NCBI GenBank assembly: GCA_022711635.1
Contig: JAKLEQ010000006.1
Location: 1-40,423, forward strand
DNA length: 40,423 nt
Direction: 5' to 3'
Source of the DNA: Methanoregula sp.
GTDB taxonomy: Archaea > Halobacteriota > Methanomicrobia > Methanomicrobiales > Methanospirillaceae
Every line of letters starts with the position of its first letter. The first letter of the stretch is position 1. The position numbers and the translations under genes were made by a program. The notes beneath the pieces were generated by a model. It searched no databases and was not told the origin of the DNA. It saw only the letters and a list, made by a program, of their open reading frames with translations. Positions 8,517-15,845 of the stretch are shown piece by piece.

Positions 8517-9752
8517 TTATTGCCGTTGCTGCCGGTCATATGCCGGGCGGGGTGCGGGAGCGGCAGGTGGCGTGCCGGGCCCCTTCCGGGGAGAGGGCTT
8601 TCCGCAAGGTGCTGCCTCCTGAGGAGTGAACGCCTTCAAGACCGAGAGGGTTATCCGTGTCCCAAGAGACGGCTGGATGGTCTCGAGCCAGAGGAAAAAT
8701 CCGACTTTCGGCGGAGTCGGGCGCTCGAACTTGAAATGCCCGTCCTTTGCCTGGACCATCTTCAGGTATTCCTTTTTACTCTTTGAACGGAGGTAGATGA
8801 TCAGTTCGTTCCCGGGGAGGTCCGTTGCAATGACCGCTTTCGAATAGGCGCGGAAGAATTCGGAGAACTCGATCTTTTTTCCCCGGACGGTCATCCCGTA
8901 GGAGTCGCAGACGGCCTTGATCGCCTGCGGGTAGATCGCCCCGTACAGGATCTTCTTGACCAGCATGTCGGTCGACTGCACACCCGCGTGCCGTGCTGCC
9001 GCCGGTCCTTCGCCTGAGATGCGCCCGAAGATCCGGTTCCTCAGGTCATCGTGGAACTTTTTGTAATCGAAAGGCCGCCGGAACGTGAGCCGTGTTGCCG
9101 GAATGAGTTTTTCATGGTTCTCCGGCCGCGTATACAGGATCCGCGGCCGGTAGTGCTTGACCATCGCCTTGAGCTGCTCGCAGGAACTCGTGTGGATGAT
9201 GGCGTTCGTTCTATCCTTCGAAAGCCTCTTGATGACGGAATAGTTGGAGAGGTCGAATGAGGAGATGAGGAGAAACGGGGTATTCTTCTGGTCGTAGAGG
9301 TACCCGAGCAGGTTCTTCTTGTACTCGATCTCCTGCTCGAACTCCTTGAGATCGGAGGGCGAGGTCACGACTTCCGCAAACGCGACCTCGTTGTCGCTGG
9401 TCACAAGCAGCAGATCGAACTCCGCAAGGTCCTGCCCATTGCCTCGGATCACGATGTCGCCGTATTTCGAATAGAATATCCCGTTCTGCCCGTACTTTGC
9501 CAGTTCCCGTTCCTTTGGTGCGTCAGCCCCTTTCCGCGCAAGGAACCGGATCGTGCCGGATCTCTTTGAGATATCGAGGAACATCTCGTAGATAATTGCT
9601 TCGAACCAGCGGCCCTCGGCAGTCCGCATGGGTTCGATGTCGGGGGAGAAGAGTTTCTTTCGCTCGGCGTGGTTCATGTGTCGCGTGGCATTGAGCGCAA
9701 TTGCCGCTGTCGGCTTGAAGTGCCGGAAATTCTCATTCAGCCACGGGATCAT
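8517..9752 (-). CDS. Hypothetical protein with PD-(D/E)XK nuclease-like core
   Basis: This 411-residue soluble protein belongs to no family I can name. The N-terminal half has a layout reminiscent of PD-(D/E)XK enzymes: GRWFE (Glu51), then AEFDLLLV (Glu111/Asp113), then VAFAEVV with Glu127-x-Val129, where a Lys would be expected. That substitution makes catalysis uncertain. The middle region (about 155-190) alternates strands and helices, and the C-terminal 40 residues are Pro/Ala/Arg rich and probably disordered. The start ATG at 9752 is preceded by an AT-rich promoter region. The gene ends 23 bases from the glutamate synthase pseudogene, convergent with it. It could be a nuclease-fold protein in DNA repair or transcription; this is inference from motif spacing only. 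Confidence 0.75.
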   Translation of the reverse strand: MIPWLNENFRHFKPTAAIALNATRHMNHAERKKLFSPDIEPMRTAEGRWFEAIIYEMFLDISKRSGTIRFLARKGADAPKERELAKYGQNGIFYSKYGDIVIRGNGQDLAEFDLLLVTSDNEVAFAEVVTSPSDLKEFEQEIEYKKNLLGYLYDQKNTPFLLISSFDLSNYSVIKRLSKDRTNAIIHTSSCEQLKAMVKHYRPRILYTRPENHEKLIPATRLTFRRPFDYKKFHDDLRNRIFGRISGEGPAAARHAGVQSTDMLVKKILYGAIYPQAIKAVCDSYGMTVRGKKIEFSEFFRAYSKAVIATDLPGNELIIYLRSKSKKEYLKMVQAKDGHFKFERPTPPKVGFFLWLETIQPSLGTRITLSVLKAFTPQEAAPCGKPSPRKGPGTPPAAPAPRPAYDRQQRQ

Positions 9753-9894
9753 GATGCACTACCATCTCTCTTTATCCAGTAAATAACAATGGGAAATGAT
9801 TCCGGAGTCTTTTATTTTTTATTGATAAAAGAATATTTTTTTAAATCTGTTGTACGGCAAGTAACCTTCGGACAGTTGCCGGTAGATTTTCTTG

Positions 9895-9901
9895 AAAAAA
9901 A
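9895..9901 (-). terminator. T-run terminator of amt-glnK
   Basis: Seven A residues on the plus strand give a U7 run on the transcript about 85 bases after the glnK stop, the only such tract directly downstream of the operon. Confidence 0.5.
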
Positions 9902-9983
9902 GACCGGTTTTCCGGCAGCGAACCCGGTGGATGCGATTGTGCACGAGAGAGGTGTGTGCTGACCCGTCCTGCTCGCAGATGAT

Positions 9984-10316
<333 letters not shown>

Positions 10317-10325
10317 TCATCCACC

Positions 10326-11522
10326 TCAGGCGCGTTCACCGTGCTGGGATATATCCAGCCCGACATATTCTTCTTCCTCGCTCACCCGCAACCCAATCGT
10401 CCGGTCGATGGCGAACGCGATGATGAGCGTGACACCAAACGAGTAGACGAGTGCGGCAAATGCCCCGGCAGCGTTTGCGATGAACTGCTGGACATTGCCC
10501 TCGATCAGGCCTGAGTACCCGTTGACTGCAGCAGCCGCAAAGATACCGGTTGCAAGCGCCCCCCACAGGCCGCCCATGCCGTGGACAGCCCATGCATCAA
10601 GGCTCTCATCGAGCCCCCTGCGGATGCGCCAGAGCATTGCGCCATAGCAGATAAGTCCGGCAACCGCCCCGATGATGATCGCTGTCATCGCACCGACATA
10701 CCCTGCAGCAGGCGTAATCGCAACGAGACCCGCGATCGCACCGGATACGAGACCCAGCGATGCCGGTTTGCCGTGGTACCAGCTTGCAAACATCCAGGCA
10801 AGCGCCCCGGCTGCCGCAGCCGTGTTGGTCACGACAAAGGCATTCGCGGCGATGCCGTTTGCAGCAAGCGCACTGCCCGAGTTGAACCCGAACCAGCCGA
10901 ACCAGAGCAGCGCGGTACCAAGGAGCGTCATCGGGATGTTTGCCGGTTCCATCAGGTGCTCGCCAAATCCGGTCCGTTTGCCGACAACGATAGCCAGCGC
11001 AAGCGCGGCAAATCCCGAGCTGATGTGCACAACCGTGCCTCCGGCAAAGTCGAGCGAGCCGAACTGCGATGCCCAGCCACCACCCCATGCCCAGTGGGCG
11101 AGCGGGTCGTACACGATGGTCGTCCAGATCAAGGCGAAGATGATGAACGACGAGAGCTTGACGCGTTCTGCAACGCCCGAAGTCACGATCGCCATCGTCA
11201 CCGTTGCAAAAACCAGCTGGAAGATCATGAACAGCAGCGGGGGATAGGTCCCTTCGCCGGCATCCATGCCGACACCGTTCAACCCGAGGAAATCCAGGTT
11301 GCCGATGAAGCCGCCAATATCCGGGCCAAAGGCAAGCGAATACCCGACAACTACCCACTGGATACTCACCAGTGCAAACGCGACGAATGCAAGAGCGATC
11401 GTCGCGAGGTAGTTTTTCTTGCGGACAAGACCGCCGTAAAAGAAGCCGACCCCCGGCGTCATCAGCGCTACGAGCGCTGTCGATGCGAGGATCCAGGCTG
11501 TTGCTCCAGTATCAAGTACCAT
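10326..11522 (-). CDS. amt: Ammonium transporter Amt
   Basis: This 398-residue integral membrane protein has about 11 hydrophobic segments and the Amt family signature ([13 protein letters not shown], near 158-170). The twin pore histidines appear as VVH and AVHGMGG, and the cytoplasmic C-terminal tail that contacts GlnK is present ([12 protein letters not shown]). It conducts ammonia/ammonium inward when nitrogen is scarce. The first segment starts directly after the N-terminus, so no cleavable signal is obvious. The start ATG 11522 has the SD aaggag (11529-11534) with 6-base spacing. It heads an operon with glnK. Upstream lie a structured leader, an NrpR-type operator and a TATA box, together indicating nitrogen-regulated transcription. 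Confidence 0.96.
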   Translation of the reverse strand: MVLDTGATAWILASTALVALMTPGVGFFYGGLVRKKNYLATIALAFVAFALVSIQWVVVGYSLAFGPDIGGFIGNLDFLGLNGVGMDAGEGTYPPLLFMIFQLVFATVTMAIVTSGVAERVKLSSFIIFALIWTTIVYDPLAHWAWGGGWASQFGSLDFAGGTVVHISSGFAALALAIVVGKRTGFGEHLMEPANIPMTLLGTALLWFGWFGFNSGSALAANGIAANAFVVTNTAAAAGALAWMFASWYHGKPASLGLVSGAIAGLVAITPAAGYVGAMTAIIIGAVAGLICYGAMLWRIRRGLDESLDAWAVHGMGGLWGALATGIFAAAAVNGYSGLIEGNVQQFIANAAGAFAALVYSFGVTLIIAFAIDRTIGLRVSEEEEYVGLDISQHGERA

Positions 11523-11560
11523 GATTTTCTCCTTTTTTATCCACTTCAGATTTCAGGGAC

Positions 11561-11624
11561 ATACTCCCATGTTCGATAAACTCCTCCGGAGGAAAAATCC
11601 GGCCGGCAGTTTCCATGGGAGTAT
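11561..11624 (-). ncRNA. Nested stem-loop in the amt 5' leader
   Basis: Three co-linear helices nest here. P1 is an 11-bp perfect inverted repeat (atactcccatg 11561-11571 with catgggagtat 11614-11624). P2 is aaact 11578-11582 with agttt 11608-11612. P3 is ccgga 11586-11590 with tccgg 11598-11602, closing a 7-base loop. The element lies between the predicted transcription start (about 11645) and the amt SD, so it would be transcribed in a leader of about 120 bases. A structured regulatory leader is inferred from geometry; no known riboswitch class was recognised. Confidence 0.6.
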
Positions 11625-11648
11625 TCTGTGGCGATCCAAGTCGCTGGA

Positions 11649-11664
11649 AGGAAGTTGTCTTCCT
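11649..11664. promoter_or_regulatory. NrpR-type operator of amt-glnK
   Basis: The sequence AGGAAG-TTGT-CTTCCT is a perfect inverted repeat containing GGAA-N6-TTCC (11650-11663), the published operator consensus of the euryarchaeal nitrogen repressor NrpR. It lies between the TATA box (11668-11675) and the expected start site of the minus-strand amt transcript, where repressor binding would block initiation. nrpR itself is not in this window. Confidence 0.8.
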
Positions 11665-11667
11665 ACA

Positions 11668-11675
11668 CTTATAAG
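11668..11675 (-). promoter_or_regulatory. TATA box of amt-glnK
   Basis: CTTATAAG, a palindromic TATA box, sits about 150 bases upstream of amt and 5 bases from the operator. Transcription would begin near 11645 on the minus strand. Confidence 0.65.
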
Positions 11676-11780
11676 CTTAACTCTTATTCTCTCCCCCAAC
11701 GAGAACGAGAAATGCTGTTCCTGGTTCTCCGCGAGCGGTCAATGCAACGGAACGCGCAGATCCGTACAGCAACCCCCAGG

Positions 11781-11800
11781 TATAAGATTCTTGAAAGAAT
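11781..11800 (+). promoter_or_regulatory. Leaderless promoter of nrdJ with inverted repeat
   Basis: TATAAG (11781-11786) lies 27-32 bases before ATG 11813, the spacing expected for a leaderless archaeal transcript, and no SD precedes the start. A perfect 6-bp inverted repeat attctt-ga-aagaat (11787-11800) abuts the TATA box and is a candidate operator. Confidence 0.55.
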
Positions 11801-11812
11801 AACGTCCGGCAG

Positions 11813-13456
11813 ATGAGGCTGACTCCCATCGCCCGTGCGCTCTTGAAGAGCCGCTACTTCCTCCCGGACGAGACATTTGCTGATCTCTGTTCACGGGTAG
11901 CGGGAAGCGTTGATACACCGGGGGCTGGACAATTCCGTGCTGCAATTGAGGACCTCCTGTTCATCCCCAATTCCCCGACCCTCATGAATGCCGGGACGAC
12001 GTCCGGCCAGCTCTCGGCATGTTTTGTCCTCCCGGTCGAAGACTCGCTGCAGGGGATCTTCTCGACCCTCGCAGCGATGGCACAGATCCACCAGAGCGGG
12101 GGAGGGACCGGTTTTTCGTTCAGCCGCCTCCGTCCTGCCGGCGACCCGGTCTCGACGACCTGCGGCGCTGCGAGTGGCCCCCTCCCGTTCATCCGGGTCT
12201 TCGATGAAGCCACGAATGCGGTAAAGCAGGGAGGAAAACGACGGGGGGCAAACATGGCGGTGCTTGACAGTTCCCACCCGGACATCGCATCGTTCATCAC
12301 CGCGAAGAACCAGGGCGGGCTCTCAAACTTCAACCTCTCGGTCGGGTTCGATGCACATTTTTTCCAGTGCCTCGACCGGGGACAATCGTACGACCTCATC
12401 AACCCAAGGGACGGTTCGGTCAGGGCATCCATCGACCCGGAGGATCTCTGGGATACGCTCTGTTCTGCTGCCTGGCAGTCGGGAGATCCCGGTGCCCTCT
12501 TCCTGGATACGATCAATGCGAAAAACACGGTGCCCGGCCTAGGCCGCATCGAAGCGACGAACCCCTGCGGCGAGCAGCCGCTCCTCCCGTTCGAGAGCTG
12601 CAATCTCGGGAGCATCAACCTCTGCCGATGCATCGTCCGGGGAGAACTCGATGATGAACGGCTGAGGGATACCGCACGCCTTGGCGTACAGTTTCTCGAT
12701 GCCGTAATCGATGTCAACAGGTTCCCGCTGCCGCAGATACGGGACATGACGCTGCAGACCCGGAAGATCGGCCTTGGCATTCTCGGGCTTGCGGATGCAC
12801 TCATTGCGCAGGGTATCCCATACGAATCAGACGAGGCCCTCCGTTTTGCCGGCCGGACAATGGAGATGATCGCGCGGGAGGCACGGGACACGTCACGGGA
12901 ACTGGGAGAAGAGAAAGGATCGTTTCCGGCAATAGACCGGAGCATTTTTACCGGCCCGATGCGGAATGCCACCACGACAACCATTGCCCCGACGGGATCC
13001 CTCCACATCATTGCGGGCACGAGCAGCGGGATCGAACCGGTCTTCGCCCTTGCCGGGACCCGGAGGATCGGGGCGACCCGGGTAGAACAGGTCCACCCGC
13101 TCTTAAAAAGATACCTTGCCCACCGCCGGCACCGCCATGATATCCTGGCGCTGGTAAAGCGGACCGGCTCGCTCCAGACCGCCCCTGTTGCGGACGAGGT
13201 ACGGGATCTCTTCAGGACCGCGACCGAGATCTCTCCCGAACACCACGTCCGCATGCAGGCAGTAGTCCAGGACCATGTCGACAATGCCGTCTCAAAGACG
13301 GTCAACCTTCCCGAAAAAACGGATGCCCGGGAGATATCCCGGCTCTTCCTGCTCGCCCGATCGCTCGGGTGCAAGGGCATAACGGTGTACCGGGTTAACT
13401 GCCGCCCGGACCAGGTCCTTGTCCGGGGATGCGAGATGTGCCGGGTCGATTCGTGA
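11813..13456 (+). CDS. nrdJ: Class II (B12-dependent) ribonucleotide reductase
   Basis: This 547-residue enzyme makes deoxyribonucleotides from ribonucleotides using adenosylcobalamin as radical source. Active-site elements are all visible: FIPNSPTLMNAG near 50-61, Cys70 (SACFVLP), SGGGTGFSFSRLRP, the radical-site NPCGEQ (Asn250, Cys252, Glu254), and Cys263 in ESCNLGSINL, which pairs with Cys70 during turnover. A C-terminal GCEMC (Cys540/Cys543) can serve as the shuttle dithiol. No N-terminal ATP-cone is present and the protein is short for the family, so allosteric activity control by ATP/dATP is probably absent. The start at 11813 agrees with a TATA box 27-32 bases upstream (leaderless). 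It is divergent from amt. Confidence 0.94.
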   Translation: MRLTPIARALLKSRYFLPDETFADLCSRVAGSVDTPGAGQFRAAIEDLLFIPNSPTLMNAGTTSGQLSACFVLPVEDSLQGIFSTLAAMAQIHQSGGGTGFSFSRLRPAGDPVSTTCGAASGPLPFIRVFDEATNAVKQGGKRRGANMAVLDSSHPDIASFITAKNQGGLSNFNLSVGFDAHFFQCLDRGQSYDLINPRDGSVRASIDPEDLWDTLCSAAWQSGDPGALFLDTINAKNTVPGLGRIEATNPCGEQPLLPFESCNLGSINLCRCIVRGELDDERLRDTARLGVQFLDAVIDVNRFPLPQIRDMTLQTRKIGLGILGLADALIAQGIPYESDEALRFAGRTMEMIAREARDTSRELGEEKGSFPAIDRSIFTGPMRNATTTTIAPTGSLHIIAGTSSGIEPVFALAGTRRIGATRVEQVHPLLKRYLAHRRHRHDILALVKRTGSLQTAPVADEVRDLFRTATEISPEHHVRMQAVVQDHVDNAVSKTVNLPEKTDAREISRLFLLARSLGCKGITVYRVNCRPDQVLVRGCEMCRVDS

Positions 13457-13502
13457 GAAGACCACCCGTTCTGCGTCCGTGAAAATTCCTGCCGTTAAAA
13501 GG

Positions 13503-13521
13503 GCGAAAGTTATCTTTTCGC
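13503..13521 (+). promoter_or_regulatory. Inverted repeat upstream of flavoprotein gene
   Basis: gcgaaa (13503-13508) and tttcgc (13516-13521) form a perfect 6-bp inverted repeat with 7 bases between, 32-50 bases upstream of ATG 13553 and overlapping the AT-rich gttatctttt that may act as promoter. It could be an operator; this is inference. Confidence 0.35.
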
Positions 13522-13552
13522 ACAGTGAACAGGAGTACGGAGTGGCAAAAAC

Positions 13553-14128
13553 ATGAAAGTCGTCGCCTTCAACGGGAGTGCCCGCAAGGATGGCAACACG
13601 GCCGTTCTTGTGAACACGGTATTTAAGGAACTGAAAAAGGCAAAGATCAAAACCGAACTCGTGCAGCTCTCCGGAAAAAAGATCCGGGGCTGTCTTGCCT
13701 GCGGGAAATGTTTCGAGAACAAGGATGGGAGATGCGTTATTGGAAACGACATCGTCAACGAATGCATCGGGAAGATGGCGGAAGCCGACGGCATCATCCT
13801 CGCTTCCCCGACGTACTTCACGGACGTTTCGGCAGAGATGAAGGCCCTCATCGACCGGGCGGGGTATGTCGCCCGCGCGAACGACAACATGTTCCGGAGA
13901 AAGGCCGGCGCTGCGGTCGTTGCCGTCCGGAGGGCGGGCGGGATCCATGCATTCGACACCCTGAACCACTTCTTCTTCATCAACGAGATGGTCGTGCCCG
14001 GTTCGTCCTACTGGAACATCGGCATCGGCCTCGCACCCGGAGATGTGAAAAACGACGAGGAAGGGCTGGAAACGATGCGGACGCTGGGCCGGAACATGGC
14101 CTGGCTCCTGGAAAAGATCCAGGACTAA
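13553..14128 (+). CDS. Iron-sulfur flavoprotein (Isf-like, flavodoxin fold)
   Basis: This 191-residue NADPH-dependent FMN reductase-like protein starts with the phosphate-binding [11 protein letters not shown] (7-17) of flavodoxin-fold FMN proteins. It carries a compact cluster motif Cys47-x2-Cys50-x2-Cys53-x7-Cys61, which matches the archaeal iron-sulfur flavoprotein pattern CX2CX2CX4-7C that binds [4Fe-4S]. [20 protein letters not shown] near 84-103 is the usual FMN-contact segment. Isf proteins move electrons from ferredoxin and help remove O2 or peroxide in methanogens. The natural partner of this one is not shown by context. The start is ATG 13553, with weak SD-like ggagt upstream. It ends with a T7 terminator. 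Confidence 0.9.
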   Translation: MKVVAFNGSARKDGNTAVLVNTVFKELKKAKIKTELVQLSGKKIRGCLACGKCFENKDGRCVIGNDIVNECIGKMAEADGIILASPTYFTDVSAEMKALIDRAGYVARANDNMFRRKAGAAVVAVRRAGGIHAFDTLNHFFFINEMVVPGSSYWNIGIGLAPGDVKNDEEGLETMRTLGRNMAWLLEKIQD

Positions 14129-14137
14129 AATCTACGC

Positions 14138-14144
14138 TTTTTTT
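14138..14144 (+). terminator. T7 terminator of flavoprotein gene
   Basis: A T7 run lies 10 bases after the stop codon, in the convergent gap facing the next minus-strand gene. Confidence 0.55.
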
Positions 14145-14286
14145 GCACAATCCCGATCAGCAGGATCTCCTGGCATGGGTTGCGCCGCACCATGACCGGC
14201 GTTTTCCACAAGAAAACGCCAGCATCACATATCAAAAAATCGCTCTCCGGGAACTCACAGGAATCTTAACGTTTACCGGGGCATCA

Positions 14287-14418
14287 GTCATGCCGTGGCA
14301 TGACGGGTGGGAGAAGATATCCCACGGGAAATCATCGACATGCAGTGCCCCCGCAGCTTTGGCATAGCGAAGATGCCATCGGCATCCTCTCATGTCCGCC
14401 ATCTCGCCCGGAGGGCGA
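14287..14418. repeat. Cluster of four perfect stem-loops in convergent gap
   Basis: Four perfect inverted repeats occur within 132 bases: gtcatgcc-gt-ggcatgac (14287-14304), gtggga with tcccac around a 7-base spacer (14307-14325), gatgcc-atc-ggcatc (14372-14386) and tcgccc-gga-gggcga (14404-14418). They lie in the 384-base gap between two convergent genes, which has no credible ORF. They may mark a structured RNA or regulatory/termination structures, or be relics. I do not recognise a known RNA family. Confidence 0.5.
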
Positions 14419-14512
14419 ACAACCCCCCTCGCGATATCCACAGGAAGCCGTGCCTCGCCATTTGAATACTACATTCACGGGATCGTGAAGTTCCAGAAGA
14501 GCGAAAAGATTT

Positions 14513-15259
14513 TTACCCCTTCACGACAACCGATGCCGCCGTATCGAACGGGTTCTGGCGCAGCGCGAGGTTGAAAAGGTACGGGTAATGGCCCTTGAGA
14601 TATTCCATGTATTTCAGCCATTCGGGGACGAGACGCTCGTAGACCCGCCCGATGTCGCCGGAGAGGTGGGCGAGATCGGTTGCAGGAAGATGATCGATGT
14701 CCTCCCGTGCCTTCAGTTCTTCCGCAAGGTGGGTCACCGCAAGGATCAGGTCGGTGAACGACTCGTGTTCGAAGATCATCGGGTTCTCAAGGAGACGGAG
14801 CAGGAAGTCCTCGTTCCTCATAAGGATCTCCTTGAGTCCCTTCCGGTCAACGCGGTCCGCAGGAACCCTGCATTTCCGCGTGAGGACGCAGTTCGTAACT
14901 TCGCGAAACCGGCTGCTGTCCCATTCCTGCCCGACAATAAGCTGGTTCCGGATCGTATCGACACCTTCATCGGCACGGGAGATCGTTGAAAGGAGCGGGG
15001 TACCAAGGGTCGAGAAGAATGTCCCGATCACCATATTCAGCTTCTCCATCCGTACCTGTCTCTCCCGGGATTCGAGCAGCCGGTCGATGATCAGGGTTAC
15101 GATCAGGATCTCGATGGGGATGAACGCGAGATCGCTTACAAAAAAGATGAGGATGTGTTCCTCATCATGGAAGATCAGGAAATGAATCCCATACAGGACA
15201 AGGGAAAGAGCCACGAGCCCGATCCCCGCGAGAACCTTCCAGCGTGTCTCCTCTTTCAT
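14513..15259 (-). CDS. Membrane protein of unknown function, two N-terminal helices
   Basis: This 248-residue protein has two membrane segments near residues 8-28 and 36-58, then a short basic stretch (RLLESRERQVRMEKL) that probably marks the cytoplasmic side. About 180 residues of soluble helical domain follow. Glu/Asp-rich amphipathic helices and Leu-rich motifs such as EDFLLRLLENPMIF suggest an all-helical cytoplasmic module. I do not recognise the family; similar architecture is known among uncharacterised archaeal membrane proteins. The start ATG 15259 is preceded at about 27 bases by a TATA-like gtattttttatcc on the minus strand, consistent with a leaderless transcript. Confidence 0.75.
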   Translation of the reverse strand: MKEETRWKVLAGIGLVALSLVLYGIHFLIFHDEEHILIFFVSDLAFIPIEILIVTLIIDRLLESRERQVRMEKLNMVIGTFFSTLGTPLLSTISRADEGVDTIRNQLIVGQEWDSSRFREVTNCVLTRKCRVPADRVDRKGLKEILMRNEDFLLRLLENPMIFEHESFTDLILAVTHLAEELKAREDIDHLPATDLAHLSGDIGRVYERLVPEWLKYMEYLKGHYPYLFNLALRQNPFDTAASVVVKG

Positions 15260-15845
15260 GGCTGAATGGTTTGTATGCGGGGGATAAAAAATACCGGCAG
15301 AAAAGATTGGGACGGGCCGGCGGGACGTTAAGGGTATGCCAGAGGTTTTCCCCCTGTCGTTTCCCTATCATTTAATACCTGGGGGCGGGATGATCCTCCA
15401 TGGCACGGCAACGAAAAACTGAATCCCGCACCGATCCTCCGGAAGAACGCCACATCGGCAGGGGCAGGAGCAGGGACCGGTCCCGGCAACTGGACAGCGC
15501 ACGCCACCATGAGGAATCCCATCCCCTGCCCCATCCCCCCCATAAGATCCTCGCCCGGCCCACCGGCCTTCCGAAGCACCACCCCCATACCCGCCCTCCT
15601 GAGGAGGCACTCGACATCGATCACGGGACGCACGAGGACCGGCCGCGCCCGGGGAAACTGATGAAGAAGGAGACGATACGGAAAAAACCGTGACCTTAAA
15701 AATATTTTTCCTTTTTGCTTCACCCTACTGGGGCGATCCCTGACCGGGTACTGTCTCAGTCCTGGCCTCTGCCGAACGGGGCCCCGCCTGCTGCTTTTTT
15801 TTAACCACCGGGATTCATACGCTTGGACAGCGATATCATCCGGGT
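15260..15845. other. 586-base gap without a convincing gene
   Basis: Frames on both strands are open for 60-190 codons here, but their translations are Arg/Pro/His or Gly/Trp biased, as expected from antisense reading of GC-rich DNA, and none has a recognisable domain. The gap holds T-rich tracts near 15693-15720 and 15790 that could act as terminator or promoter for the peptidase gene. It also holds an AT-rich tcatttaatacc near 15369-15380. A decayed gene is possible; I cannot support one. Confidence 0.5.

Noticed and set aside
7689-8786. Long plus-strand frame (about 365 codons) spanning the end of the glutamate synthase-type gene and the region beyond
   Set aside because: Most of it is an out-of-frame shadow. 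Only its middle part, near 8300-8470, shows real similarity, and that belongs to the frameshifted pseudogene.
10581-11579. 332-codon plus-strand frame opposite amt
   Set aside because: Antisense of a well-supported transporter; charged low-complexity translation and no domain.
11854-13380. 508-codon minus-strand frame opposite nrdJ
   Set aside because: Antisense shadow: Ser/Arg rich and with no motif, while the plus strand has every class II reductase active-site element.
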